Both the position numbers and the translations under genes were made by a program. A DNA stretch of 64,000 bases from Trichosphaerium sp. ATCC 40318 (taxonomy: Eukaryota; Discosea; Flabellinia; Trichosidae), in contig JALMLS010000215.1 of the NCBI GenBank assembly GCA_038496445.1, positions 248,001-312,000 of the forward strand, written 5' to 3'. Shown here piece after piece: positions 46,401 through 58,124 of the stretch. The stretch's first letter is position 1; each line of letters opens with the position of its first letter. The notes beneath the pieces are model-generated. The model was not told the origin of the DNA. It saw only the letters and a list, made by a program, of their open reading frames with translations, and searched no databases.

Positions 46401-48372
46401 TCTGGAAACTGGATGTGGCCTGCTAAGCTCCCTAAAGAAGCAAGTGCGATGTACAGCGCATGCTCAGCACTTGTAGATGTGCTCATCAAGTTGGGTCCTG
46501 CGATAGATGGCGGTAAGGACAGTCTCAGCATGGCTGCCAAGGTCAACGACGATATGGTTAAATGCCCTGGCACTCTTGTAGTGTCTTTATACGCCCCGTG
46601 TCCGAATGTACTAAAGAAGGTAACACCAGATTTGAAGTCCGTTGGCAGTAGCTTGTTCCTGATCGACTTTGGTAACAACAAAAACCGTTTGGGCGGCTCA
46701 GCCTTTTGCCAAGTGTACAACCAAGTCGGTAACAACGTACCTGATATGGATGATGTTGAGGCCTTCAAACAAGGCTGGAATACTGTGCAAGCACTCATTG
46801 ATAACGATATGATTTTAGCAGGTACCGCAGGCCTTGAATTTTGTTCACTTGTATTCCTGTTCTTGTATTAAACCCTCACACTTTGTTATAGGCCATGACA
46901 GAAGCGATGGTGGTCTGATTGTAACGCTGTTAGAGATGGCTTTCGCAGGCAATGTGGGATTCTCGGTAGACTTGCCAGCATCCTTCACATCCATTGAGAC
47001 AGAAGGAGATGACATGTTTAAGAACGTATTGTGTCCTTTGTTTGCTGAAGAGCTGGGTTTGGTATTTGAAGTTGATGTGGCTAAAGTAGAGGCAACCAAA
47101 CAAATCTTAAAGTCAGGAGGTGTACCTTTCCACGTGTTGGGTAACGTCACAGGAGACAAGATGGCAACCGTCACAGCTGCTGGAAAACCAGTGCTATCTG
47201 CGCCTATCACACAACTACGTGACACTTGGGAAGAGACGTCATTCCGTTTGGAAATGCGTCAAGCCAACCCAAAGTGCGTTGAACAGGAGCGCGATAACCT
47301 CAAGAACCGGTCTACTCCTCCTTTTACGCTGACGTACTCGCCGTCACCTACATTACCAAAGTACTTGGTAAACCGTCCTAAAGTGGCTATCATCAGGTAC
47401 TTGACCTCAATTCTGCTGTAACTTTAAATTAATGCGGTTGTTTAGGGAAGAAGGAAGTAACAGTGACAGAGAAATGTCATCCATGTTTTATCAGGCTGGC
47501 TTTGAAGTGTGGGACGTTCTCATGAGGTATGGCGCCGTGTTACCAGTTACATGCTAACAGGTTTTACAAAGCGACTTGAGATCCGGTAAAATCGGACTCA
47601 CTCAATTTAGAGGGATTGCCTTTGTAGGCGGTTTCTCTTTTGGTGACGTACTAGACTCGGCCAAGGGATGGGCAGGTGCCATTAAGTTAAACGATAAGGT
47701 TCTAGCGGAGTTTGCAGCATTCCGTGCCCGCAAAGACACTTTCAGCCTGGGTGTTTGCAACGGCTGCCAATTGATGGCTCTCCTTGGATGGGTGCCATAC
47801 GAGGGTGTTAGCATGCAACAGCAGCCGAGGTTTGTGCACAATGCCAGTGGCCGTTTCGAATGTCGGTTTGTGACTGTTAAGATTGCCGAGTCTCCAGCAC
47901 TCATGCTTAAAGGTACGTATACTCTTTTGTTTTGTGGCGTTGTATTAACGGAGGATTTGCTTAGGCATGGAGGGAAGCAGTTTGGGCGTATGGTCAGCAC
48001 ATGGCGAGGGTCGTGCCCTGTTCCCTAGTCAAAAGATTTATGAATCTGTGGTCAAGGACAAGCTCGCTCCAATGCACTATGTCAATGACCAAAACGAAGC
48101 AACAGAAGCGTATCCATTCAATCCAGCTGGTTCACGGGCTGGTATTGCTGGCTTGTGCTCTTCAGATGGTAGACACCTGGCTCTCATGCCACATCCAGAA
48201 AGGTACGGCTCAATCACGCCTGGACTACGAATAGGTGTACTAATGCAAGTTTAGGTTACCAGCCATGTACTCCTGGCCATGGATGCCACCACAGTTGAAG
48301 CAAGTGTCAACAACGCCTTGGCTCCAAATGTTCCAGAATGCTCGCACATGGTGTGATGAAAATAGCGCTTGA
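43456..48372 (+). CDS. Phosphoribosylformylglycinamidine synthase (FGAM synthase, PurL, eukaryotic long form)
   Basis: Fourth step of purine synthesis: FGAR + glutamine + ATP to FGAM. Starts MAKLVSFFRTPGLTDADINAL, the N-terminal PurS-like domain. Next ARTEL-equivalent LSAIQASVHDKMTECVY, LGLAFDDWDIDYYYRLF, LFDLSQSNSEHSRHWFFKG, then IAPFPGAET.TGT, GGRLRDTHATGKASLPVAGTAGYCVG, FSGGIGFIGSENVVKGEPEIGMLVVKLGGPAYRIGIGGGAASS, IVSIHDQGAGGNGNVLK, GAAATAVGEQPIKGLLDPAAMARLTVGEALTNLAW, IDGGKDSLSMAAKV, HDRSDGGLIVTLLEMAFAGN. The glutaminase domain has LGVCNGCQLMALLGWVP (Cys nucleophile) and LMPHPER. It ends SPWLQMFQNARTWC-like (here TPWLQMFQNARTWCDENSA, TGA at 48372). An earlier TGA in another frame near 48354 is not used. 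Confidence 0.95.
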
Positions 48373-48474
48373 GCCTCTCTATCCAACCAAATAAAATATC
48401 AGCCTTCTTTTTTGTACATACAATGTTCAGGTTTAATTTTCTTTTTTGGGGTTTTGTTTTTTTGGTTGTACAAT

Positions 48475-49622
48475 TTATTTTACAGACTCAGATTGTGATT
48501 GCTCTCCACGAGAGGTATTGGACAACTGCGAACTCGTTCTGGCTCGCTTGCGCGCCAATTGTTGCTCTTCTAGTGCTTTGTCTTGGTGACTCTTGAGGTG
48601 TTCTTTCAGCAATGTCAACTCTCTCACTGTTTTCGCTTCTGCGTTTTGGAGCCTGTTCGATGTGTTAACAGTTTTAACCAGGTATTTATTTATTTTGAAA
48701 ATAAGGAAGGGATTGACGCATATTAAGTACCTGTATATCTCACGACGTTCGATGCCGAGTTTAGATGAGAGCGCTTGGTTCTCCTTGCGCAAAGCTAAAA
48801 AGTCTTCTTGCAATTTGACATACAGTTCTGCACCTTCGAGTTGTGACTGGCTCGTCATTTGTTGTTGCAGCTTATCGATTTGTGCCCTTTTATAAAAAAT
48901 CCGTTAAGCAACGCGACCATGCGTTTAATTAGCACCAACCTCAATTTGTCCACCTCTGATTTGTGTAATTGCTCAATTTGCTTAATGCCTCGTTCATTTA
49001 TTTCCTCCAAACTTTTTGAATAGGCCCGTGCCATCGTGAGTTCAGCCTGGAGCAGCTTGCAAATGTCCTCTGCCTCTTGTCTCAAATTCTCCTCTGCCTG
49101 CGCTTCAGTTAGCACAAGCAAGAAGTGCGTGTGGGGTTGACACGCATTCAACAAATTTGACTTTGGTTTGTGTCGTACCCGCAATTTGCGTTCAAGCTCA
49201 GATGAATCTTCTTGCTGGAAATTTACACCAGGCAGTGCGAAAAGCTATGCGTATCGTTAACCGAGATTTTTTTTGTTTTATAACAGCTCGCTTCAATAAA
49301 TACAATTATTTATCTCCACACGTACTTCGGTACTGCTTCTTCGTTGCAAGGCTTCTTGACGCTTATTTTTGCGCTTCTTGTCTCCTGGTTTGCTACCAAA
49401 CTTTAGAACAACGCATAGCCTACAAACGCACTTTGGCTGCTCTGGACCTTCATCAAGGAGAGCCGTAAAGGTAAAAAGACTCAAACAGATAACAACAATC
49501 CCAAGATTGACCAATAGCGCTTTATTCGTTGTAGCTGCAAAAGATGTGAGCATAGACACAACGGCAGTGTACCAAATCGGTAAGCCACCTTGGCGCTTAC
49601 TAAAATCGAGTATTTTGTTCAT
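48475..49622 (-). CDS. Membrane protein with long coiled coil
   Basis: Starts MNKILDFSKRQGGLPIWYT. Two hydrophobic helices, VVSMLTSFAATTNKALLVNL and GIVVICLSLFTFTALL, are followed by a Cys/Lys segment (KCVCRLC, KKRKNKRQEALQRRS). The rest is coiled coil: ENLRQEAEDICKLLQAELTMARAY, SLEEINERGIKQIEQLHKSEVDKLR, LYVKLQEDFLALRKENQALSSKLGIERREIY, TVRELTLLKEHLKSHQ. It ends in a Ser-rich tail. The layout (N-terminal membrane hairpin, cytoplasmic coiled coil) recalls BAP31-type ER proteins but the membrane part does not match closely, so I give no name. Its 3' end is 103 bases from the convergent FGAM synthase. Confidence 0.65.
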
Positions 49623-50349
49623 CTAAGTGTAAGAAGCGCGTTTACGTACTCAAATTAGTCAGCAACTCCGGCAATGACGACATTTCTTAATAATTGTGTG
49701 CTTACTAGCACCTAAACGGCTAGAACAAACGCCTCTTAGCGAAATTTAGTGATTATTGACCTTGCATGCCCCAATACAGGAGCTTAGCTGCAACTGGAAA
49801 AAAGTACCCGTTGCAACTTTTATTGACCAATATCGCTTTGTGCGTATCTTGACGAGATTTTGTTTTGAGGCTTCCCACAGCGTTTTGTTTTAAGATGCGA
49901 AAAAACTGAGAGCAATTATACATCGCGTAGTTTTTATTAAAACACTCTGATTTAGTTACTAACTAGTTCTATGGCCGCAGTGCCGTATGTTTGAAAGAAA
50001 AACCAAAATGGACACTGGGCATTGGTGTATTGGCTTTCGTACGCCTGGGAGTGGAGTTGGGATATGATGATGATAATGACAGCTGTCGTTATAAAGTGCC
50101 GAGAAGCCAGCGCCCGTTAAAACATATGGGGGGGTGGAGGAGGCATGTGTAGCTTGTCAAAAAGGGCATATATATATCTCCATGAAATTTGATCGTACTT
50201 TCTTAACCCATGTGTTTGGTTTTTTACCGGATACTGGTTCATTCCTCAATTTTTTTTGTTTTTTTTTTGTGCCAATCTATCATTTTCAACCTTCCTTCCC
50301 AGCCCAACAAAAGTCCAATACTATGTGGATTTTGATGAGCATATCACAG
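49623..50349. other. Intergenic
   Basis: About 730 bases between the coiled-coil gene start and the Barentsz 3' end (both minus). Includes a G-rich stretch near 50125. No gene seen. Confidence 0.5.
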
Positions 50350-53187
50350 TTAGGTTTCAACGATTTTAGCATCTGGAGCGTGGCCACTTTCTGCCTCACC
50401 ACCTGTGGCGGCGTTGGCGCTTTCTATGGCTGAATCGCTGGTTTTAGATGCTGTTGGTGGTGTTGACTCTGCGCAGTTGGTTAAATAACTGCTGAATAAA
50501 GCACATACATAAAACGCTTTTACATACCTGCAGGGCTTGGTGCTGCTGCTGCTGGCGCGCGCTTCTTTGGGACCCATTGCTGCTGAGGACGAGATGACCT
50601 ATTGTTCCTCGACCTTCCATTCGAAGACTCTACAAAAACAATGTTTGCATGCAAATTGGGTAGGGGTAAAATAGGGCTTACTGTATGACTTGGATTTAGC
50701 AGGTTTGGGTTGGGGTGCTGGTTGTTCGTTCGAATTTTGTGCAGGAGGTGTCTGTACTGCTGGGGTCGCAGGCATTGCTGCACCCATGCGCAAGTGATAT
50801 GGCACAAATTCGGCGACATCTGCGCTCATCTTTCGTTTACCACTTTCAGACGGTCTGTCTGCAGCACCTTCAGCTTGTGTGGACGTCCCAGGTGCAGGTT
50901 GCGTTGCAAGCGGATAATATACTTGTCCCTAATGCCAAAACAGTAAGCACAACAACCCACAGGCATGATGGTATCCAAACCAAGTCGTTAGTTATGTAGA
51001 ACGTACCTTGTGATCCATGTACGGTTGTGAATATCTGTAAGGAGGGTTTGGTTGGCCGTATTGTGCTGCAGTTACGTTTGGAAGGTAAAAGTACTGCTGT
51101 ACAGCCTGACCCTGAGGCATGCCGTTCATCATGTTGGGATTTACACCTCCCGCAACGGTACCGTCCTGAGACCAAACTACAGGCATCGTTGGATAAGCGG
51201 CTGGGTAGCCAGGCGGCATTTGACCTTGAGGCATCATGATTGGTACACCCGATTGACTCAACATCATTGGTACATTGCCAGCGCCACTGCCCACACCTTG
51301 ATTGTAGGCGACAGGATCGCCATGGCCTTGTGCCATCCATTGCTGCAGTTCTTGTGTACTACGCACCTATAAAAAGTGGTTAGCAGTGGGGTGGGGTATT
51401 TTCCTCTCTTTTCATCCGAAACGTACAGCGCGCTGTGTAGAATAACGTTTTGGTTTGGCAGGCAATCCACTTAGATCAAGCTCATCCATGCCATTCAAAT
51501 AGTCACCGTCTCCATTTTTAGCATCTGCCCACTGCAATTGGGACTAAAGCGCGAGATTTGTTAGCATAATTAGTCAATTAAGGAATGTAGGCATTTTTGT
51601 TTAATTTTAGCAGGTAGCATAGAGGGCGCGTCCAACAATTAAAATGTGTTTGACATGAATGAAACAACTCAAAAAAGTTTAGTCCACGTACGTGGTTATT
51701 CTCTTCGTGTTGATTGCCACGTTGTTTGTGTTTTCCATGTCTACGTGATCCATTGTGCTGTTCATGTTTTGTATTATTGTCGTTGGTGCCTTTTGGTCTG
51801 TATTTGAGGGTTGTTTTCCCGGATGCGCGATCGCCTTGCTTGTCATCTTGCTTCTTTTTCCTGTACACAGTACGCTTTTCGCTGTATCTGCCACGTTTAC
51901 CTCCGCGTTGGCGATATCCCTTGCCTCTCCCACGATTTTTAAATCCGCCTCTTCCTCTGCGGCCTCTCTTGTGTACCATGTCAGCACAAATCAAATTATT
52001 TTATTTTTGTCGCAAAATTAAAAAGAATAAAATAATGAAAAAAAAAATTCACACAAGGCATACCCTGCCAGAGTCTCTGTCGACTTCGTTGTATTTGTCA
52101 TGTTGCCATTGTGGATCTTCCTCGCTAACTCTAATGTGAGTGCCCAAGAACAAAGAGATTGGAGGAAACAGGTCCAGGTAGTTGACATGGCACATGTACG
52201 CACGTTTCTTCTTGCCATAGCGTGCGTTGTCTGCCTTGTTTATCTGGTGATCGTCTCCCTGAACCGTTTTCTCTGGATTCATCATTCTTGGATGATCTGT
52301 TGTTACGACCTCTACCTCGCGATCGGTTTTTACCTCTACCACGACGTCTACCATTGCCCTTTGATCTGTCATCGTGCATATAAAATTTTCCAGTGGATGG
52401 AACCTAATACAACACTAAGTTTCGCTCATTCATCAAAAAATGACAGATTTAAGTTTTGTTACTTGTACTGGCTTGTACTGAGGAGAGGAAAAAAAATAAC
52501 CATTAAATGTGGCTGCAACAAGTCTATAAATGCGTGCGCACCGTCCATGGTTGGTCAGGTTGCTCTGCAGGTGACATGTCATCATCTTGGACGTTATCTT
52601 TTGCGTCTTCCTCCTGTTGCTCCATCTGTGTGAAGTCGTCTTGTATTTGTTCTTCCTCTGTGCGATATTGGCGATTTGTATTGTGCTTGCGCGTTTTAGG
52701 GGTTACGACAGGTACATAAGCCTACAACCAAAACGTCAATGCTGAAACTTTTGACATCCATCAAAAACACATCTGTAGGTGTACGTTTTAAATTGTTTCA
52801 AGTGATTTACCAGTTTTTAACGTTTAAAAAAATGAGTGCAGAAAAAAAAAAGCCAGTTTCCACCAAGCAAGAATTTTACGTGAGACGACGGAGATAACGA
52901 GAATTGATGTTGTGAGTAATTTTTGGGCAGCAACAACCGATCTTCAAGAAGATGAACACAAAAACGACCAAAACTCGTTTGAACATCAGTACAAGTATAA
53001 ATTTGCGATCGCACGGCGTATTGGGTAATTTTGGCGACTGTACGCATACCTTCACATCAGCTGCGTCATTGCCCCTCTCCAATGCTATGTCGTCTTCGTC
53101 ATCAGAGGCTACGACGCGCTCTGTTGGGCCACATGAATCTCCACTGTCGGAGTCGTCATCTGCAATTAGAATATTGGATGCGCTCAT
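50350..53187 (-). CDS. CASC3/Barentsz-like exon-junction-complex protein
   Basis: Starts MSASNILIADDDSDSGDSC, an acidic N-terminus with DDEDDIALERGND and later EEEQIQDDFTQMEQQEEDAKD. The Btz motif is split by a low-complexity stretch: VPSTGKFYMHDDRSKGNGRRR, a long Arg/Gly/Ser/Asn tract, then DPQWQHDKYNEVDRDSG. In CASC3/MLN51 these two pieces (GxFFxHDDR and WxHDKF) wrap eIF4A3 and contact mRNA. The rest is RGG-rich (RGRRGRGGFKNRGRGKGYRQ), then Met/Gly/Gln/Pro-rich, ending SGHAPDAKIVET. Barentsz is an EJC core factor in mRNA localisation and nonsense-mediated decay. Its presence fits a genome with many introns. Exon boundaries in the Arg-rich centre are uncertain. Confidence 0.8.
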
Positions 53188-53488
53188 TAATTACAAGTGT
53201 GTTGTTAATTTGAACGTAGTGTTAACAATAAACAATGTTATAAAGCCAAGTCATAGGCGGTCAAATAACAATAGCTATTAAATCAACCTATGATGTCAAT
53301 GTAATACCAGAGTAAGCAATGATGAGCAACGATCATTATCTTCATTGTTGGTAATTGTGACAGAATAAGAGAACCAAGTTCTGCATTTTCTTGCAATTTG
53401 TAACGAGAATAACTTTTTCAAACTCGAAACAATTTGTACAAAATTGGCTAAAGTACACTTTTTTTTTACACTTTTGTAACAGCAATTT
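53188..53488. other. Intergenic
   Basis: 301 bases between the Barentsz start and the 3' end of the next minus-strand gene. No feature seen beyond AT-rich sequence. Confidence 0.5.
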
Positions 53489-53998
53489 CTACGACACCGT
53501 GCTTTGTGATGCTCTTGTAATTGACTCGCTACTCGATGAGGAACTAAAGTCTTCTGACACGCTGTGAGCGACTGCGTCTACATTTGAATTTGGAGTTTGC
53601 GTGGCGCTTGGTGTTGCTGTTTCCTTGGATTTGTTTACCGGCGAAAATGATTTAGCGCTTGCTTTGTGGTAGTAAACAAGAATCGATATACACGCAAACG
53701 CCACGGCAGCCAATGAAACTGCTAAGCCTACTCGCAAATTATAACAAATTAACGTGTTTTATGGCGCACCAACTATTTCTCCAGCAGTAGGGCCTTCAAT
53801 GTCTCGTAGCACGCATTGGCCACCAATACAATCGGCAAAGGAGTCATTACAATTAGTCGTGTTAATACATTGCGCACATGTCATGTTTGAGACGCAAAAT
53901 GCTTGCGTCGAAGCACAGGTAGTGTTCCCACACAACAATTGAGGAGTTACGGCGTACAAACTGCACGCTAACACCAAAACTAGAACAGTGGGTATCAT
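53489..53998 (-). CDS. Cysteine-rich type I membrane protein
   Basis: Signal peptide MIPTVLVLVLACSLYAV, an ectodomain of about 55 residues with a regular Cys pattern (LLCGNTTCASTQAFC, NMTCAQCINTTNCNDSFADC, GGQCVL) and four N-glycosylation sequons. A GTGCGC donor intron (near 53758) joins EIVG to LAVSLAAVAFACISILVYY, a single transmembrane helix, then HKASAKSFSPVNKSKE and a Ser/Thr-rich tail ending SITRASQSTVS. About 155 residues. No family recognised. The gene is divergent from the GT90 gene. Confidence 0.7.
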
Positions 53999-54215
53999 CG
54001 CCGTGGGTTCTACAATCTACAAACAATGAATGAAAGACAAGTCACATGAATTCTTTTTAAACCAACATTTTTGTTGTATGGTATGTCAAGCACCGTGGAG
54101 AGGTCTCCCAGGAAACGGGAAGGGTAATAGGACATTGTCACATCATTTAACTGACATGTTGGCATTTAGGACTGTTCAAACCCACCTCAAACACCGCGCA
54201 GCGATAGTCTTTCGC
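53999..54215. promoter_or_regulatory. Bidirectional promoter, membrane protein / GT90
   Basis: 217 bases between two start codons facing away from each other. No element stands out. Confidence 0.5.
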
Positions 54216-55898
54216 ATGGCGGGTTTGCTACTCGCATTTCTTGTGGTCACTCATTTTTATAATGCGCGTAGTGTTGCAACGTCGCCTGTCGTACTCGCAA
54301 AACCTCAAATTACCGGTGGAATGCCCGCACAGTTGTTTATGCAGCGGTAAAGCAGTTTGTATCACAACACGCTAATCGTGCGTCAGGTATGCATGTGCAG
54401 GCGATGATTCAATCACAAAGGCAATGCTTGCTAGTTTACAGCCATGGGCAATTGAAGGTACTGTTTTTTTTTGTTCGACGTTGTCCAACTAACAAAAAAT
54501 AGGCGTCACTAAGGTCAGCATTTTGCGCGCAGTGGCAGCGTGCTCTTCTTGCGTGCGTTTACAGATAATACATAACAGACTTTACATGCACGTGAAAGCA
54601 TGACATATTTGATTTTGTTTAACGACTGGGTTTTAGCGTCAATCATGCTGTTGCAGCACGCTATTTTGGTCGTCAACTGAACTATACTGTCAATATGTTT
54701 CTAGGTATTGCAGCTTCGGTAACTTGAGTTGATGACTTGTAGATTTGACGCATAGAGTTGAAGTGCCTGATGTTGACTTTGTTGTTAATCTTGGAGAGTG
54801 GCCAATCATACCACGTACTACAAGGGGCACTCCACCACCAGTATTTTCAAGTGTAAAAGGAAGAGACTACTTAGGTACAGCAATGTTGAGGTAACAAACA
54901 AACAGCCAAACTAACTTTTTGCATCAAACCAGATATACACTGTCCACCAAGGTACATTGTTTTAACATCAATCATAATAATAGTAACAATGAGCCAGGAT
55001 TGATATCACATCAGCCGGGGATGCTATAACCAGTATAGCTGCATTAAGGTACTATTTTTTTAATGTAATGTCAATTGATTAACATGGGTGGCAGTCAAAA
55101 ACACAGCTGGGCTCAAAAGGAGCAGATAGGTATGTAATGGTAGCTCATTTGTGCATTGACATGGGATAGCTTATTGGCGTGGTGAAGCTGTAAACACTCA
55201 GTGCACATCATCCAAGTGGGCCAAGATGGCTGGTGCTATGCTAGCTCATGTGTCTGTAACATTTCCAAAGCTGGTTGATGCAAAGATAACACACACATCT
55301 CAGTGCTCAAGTCATGCTGCAACAGCGTTACACACAAGAGGCTATGTTACAGATGTACCAGCCCAATTGGTTGAGCAATTAAAGCATGCTATAATTGTGT
55401 GTTTGGATGGTATGCAATGCCAACTAATCCATCATTGTTAATTGAGTACAAGGTATTGGCAATGATCATCTTTACACAGTTTTCCTTGCCTCCAACAGTG
55501 CTATATTGAAGCAACAATCTTCTTTGTACATCAATTTCAGGGTTTTTCCCTTATTATAATTAATGTTTGATAGATATGAAGTGTTTGAAGTAGATTTAAA
55601 GGCTTGGCAACACTATATTCCTCTTAATATGTACAATTTGTCTTTTACTACTATTATTCATTGATTTAGGGATTTCAAATCTCTTTTGGCCCAAATCAAA
55701 GAAGCTACTACTTTGTTGGCCCAAAATACCACTGTTGTACACAATATTGCTAATTTTGCTTCTAATTATACTCTCAAAAACCTTAATCAAGATAAACTGC
55801 TATGTTATTGGTTTAATCTATTGGTGGCATATGCAAATTTTACCAAATTTCCAATAATTAGAGATTCTAATGCTAAATTAATGATTAATAAATTGTAA
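54216..55898 (+). CDS. GT90 (CAP10/POGLUT-like) glycosyltransferase
   Basis: Starts MAGLLLAFLVVTHFYNARS, a signal or signal-anchor. Exons join to QRYACAGDDSITKAMLASLQPW, VNHAVAARYFGRQLNYTVNMF, VPDVDFVVNLGEWPIIP (the family's DVEFVVNxGDWP), PPPVFSSVKGRDYL, DIHCPPRIDITSAGDAIT, HSWAQKEQIAYWRGEAV (W..K...AxWRG), KMAGAMLAHVSVTFPKLVDAKIT, ASNSAILKQQSSLYI (xSVVLKQxSxYxE), FEVDLKAWQHYIPLNMYNLS (LxPWxHYIPV). The end is a helical segment as in POGLUT2/3. GT90 enzymes add glucose or xylose to secreted proteins in the ER/Golgi, or xylose to capsule in fungi. Eight or more introns. The part before the ILKQ motif is shorter than usual. The base composition becomes AT-rich halfway through. Confidence 0.8.
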
Positions 55899-55985
55899 AT
55901 AATGTATAACAAATGATATTATTGGTTTTTTGTATGAAAACTGGCCTTTTAAACCAAAAATGACCAATTTTTACAGACAATTGAG

Positions 55986-57170
55986 TTGCAATCATTTTTC
56001 TGAAATAGTCATTAAGTTGTGGTAGTTAATTGCAGTTTTAGGTTAAAACATGGTTGTTTAGTGGTAATATATTGTAGTGTTGCTTGTATTCAACATTAAC
56101 TTGTGCATTACAGCCACTGTTGTTGATTACCCATCTCAACTTGAATATAACTAATTGCCAGCATTGATTCATCTTTTTGTTGGAAGAATCTTCTTTTTGT
56201 CTTTTTTATCAACATTTCAAAAATAACCATATCTTGACAAAGATTGTTTCCAACAAAAAGGCTGAAATCACTTGGCTTTTATTTTGATTGAATGGATCCA
56301 CAATCCTGTTAATTGCCTGCAGTGGGTACATATTTGTACAACAAACAAACCATTTCTGTTGTAAAAAAATCCTTGAATATAAATGTGTTATAGCAGTACT
56401 GGAATCAGGATTTTGACCCATACTAAACCCGTACCAAACCCATACTTTTGACTTGTACTTAACCCATACGGGTTCTGTACTTTTGACCTGTACATAACCC
56501 ATACGGGTTCCATATTGTTGATCCATACTTTACCCATACAGGTTATGTATGGGATCCGTACAGGTAGAGTGCAATTAAATAATATGAAAAATTGTATTTA
56601 TTGGATACAGAACATACTCCTCTTTTTTCCATACAATGTATGTGTACACATATATCACATGTGTGCCAAAACCACAACCATCAGTATACACTTGCAATCA
56701 AAAAAAAAATTTGGCCATCAACTTTTGTTTGGATTTGGCAATCATCCAAAAAAAAATTACTGCAATTAAATGGCAGCTTGTAATCATAAGGTACAAAAAC
56801 ATGTATTATTAATAGATGAGGGTGTTTTAAGGTTAATAGGGCATGTACTTAAAAAATAGAGGAGAAAACTTAATAAAGTGCAAAATGTAGCTTTTTGCTG
56901 AATTTTGTTGTTTTATTGCATAACTTTGGTCTGACTGTACAAACTGCTCAGAAAATATGTATTTGGAGTAGTTTAAGCATATTATGGCCTAATAACTCTA
57001 GTAAACCACTTTTTAAAGGCAATTATGGGTTTCAAGCATTTTTCTGAAATAGTTGTTAAGTTGTGGATATTAAGTTGGAGTAGAACAATTAAGGCATGAT
57101 GTCTAAAATATCTCCTCAAACAGGTCAAAAACATGGTCATTTAGTGGTTATGGGGTTGTAATGTAATGTA
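55986..57170 (+). repeat. Diverged dispersed duplication, two copies about 1.04 kb apart
   Basis: Copy 1 near 55986-56095 and copy 2 near 57027-57170 share TTTTTCTGAAATAG, TTAAGTTGTGG and a CATGGT(T/C)(G/A)TTTAGTGGT block in the same order and orientation. The left edge of copy 1 may start earlier (near 55930). Confidence 0.55.
56400..56575. repeat. Diverged GTACGGGT-type repeats
   Basis: Degenerate copies of the 58.1-58.6 kb unit, mostly in reverse orientation (ACCCATACGGGTTC, TTTTGACCTGTAC, ACCCGTACC). A shorter piece lies at about 57275-57320 (TTTTGACCCGTACC, CCTGTACAGGTTCC). These look like older, mutated copies. Confidence 0.65.
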
Positions 57171-58124
57171 ATGTATTGTAATGTTGTAATGTAAATGTAA
57201 TAGTTAAGAAAACAATAAACCAATCCATTGTTTTTACTATTTTGTGTACACAATTATAACTGCTGACACATATTTTGACCCGTACCTAACCTGTACAGGT
57301 TCCATACTTTTGACCTGTTATTTAGTTGTTTTTAAGTGTTATTAGCTTGAAAGTTGATGGAGCTGGTAAATAGCTTGTCAAAAATTGTCAAGCTGGTAGA
57401 CCTATGTATGGCCTTGCAAACTAAGGGTAATGACAATTTTGCAATGACTATATTTTGTTTTTGTGTAGATTTCAAGTGTTAACCTATACAAAAGACAAAG
57501 CTGCTAAAACCTGTTCTTGTGGTTGTGATTCTACTGAGAAATCTAAAGAAAAGTTTGAAGAAGAGTTTGATGAATCAGACAGCACATGAATTGCATGTTT
57601 TGGGCATGTATATTGTTTTAAAGCCAGTTGGTACACTTTCAATAAGTACCTATCAGTTGGAATTTACTCTCATTTGAAGCACTTTCAATTTGGGTATTGT
57701 CAATATTCAAAGCAGCAAAGATTTGAACAGTCCATAAAGGAAACCAACAAACCACATTTTATGGAGATTTTTATTGAAACTACTTTTTGTTTTACATATT
57801 GATAGCCAATACCCACTAAAATGTCATTGTCTCTTTTTTGAATGGGATTATGCTAACACTATTGGAAATATGTTGATTAAATACATCTCATCTATTTTTA
57901 ATGGCTGGTCTGAAAACACCATGCAATATTCACAACAAAGAAAAAGATTTTTGGAAAGACTGGAGTGCAGGTTTACCTCCAAATCCTCCCCTTTACCACC
58001 CATATGCAATGCATGATGGAGCATATGTGGACAGCTTTTTCTTTCAGTGGTGGAATTGGACAGCACGTGAATTGCACGTTTTGGGCACATTTATTTTCTG
58101 CACAAAAGACATCAGTAGTAAAAT

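Noticed and set aside
48354-48356. FGAM synthase ending at the TGA near 48354
   Set aside because: The other frame gives the conserved WLQMFQNARTWC ending, so the stop is at 48372.
52100-52633. Plus-strand 177-residue frame opposite Barentsz
   Set aside because: Antisense of the Btz motif and Arg-rich tract, which explain the conservation.
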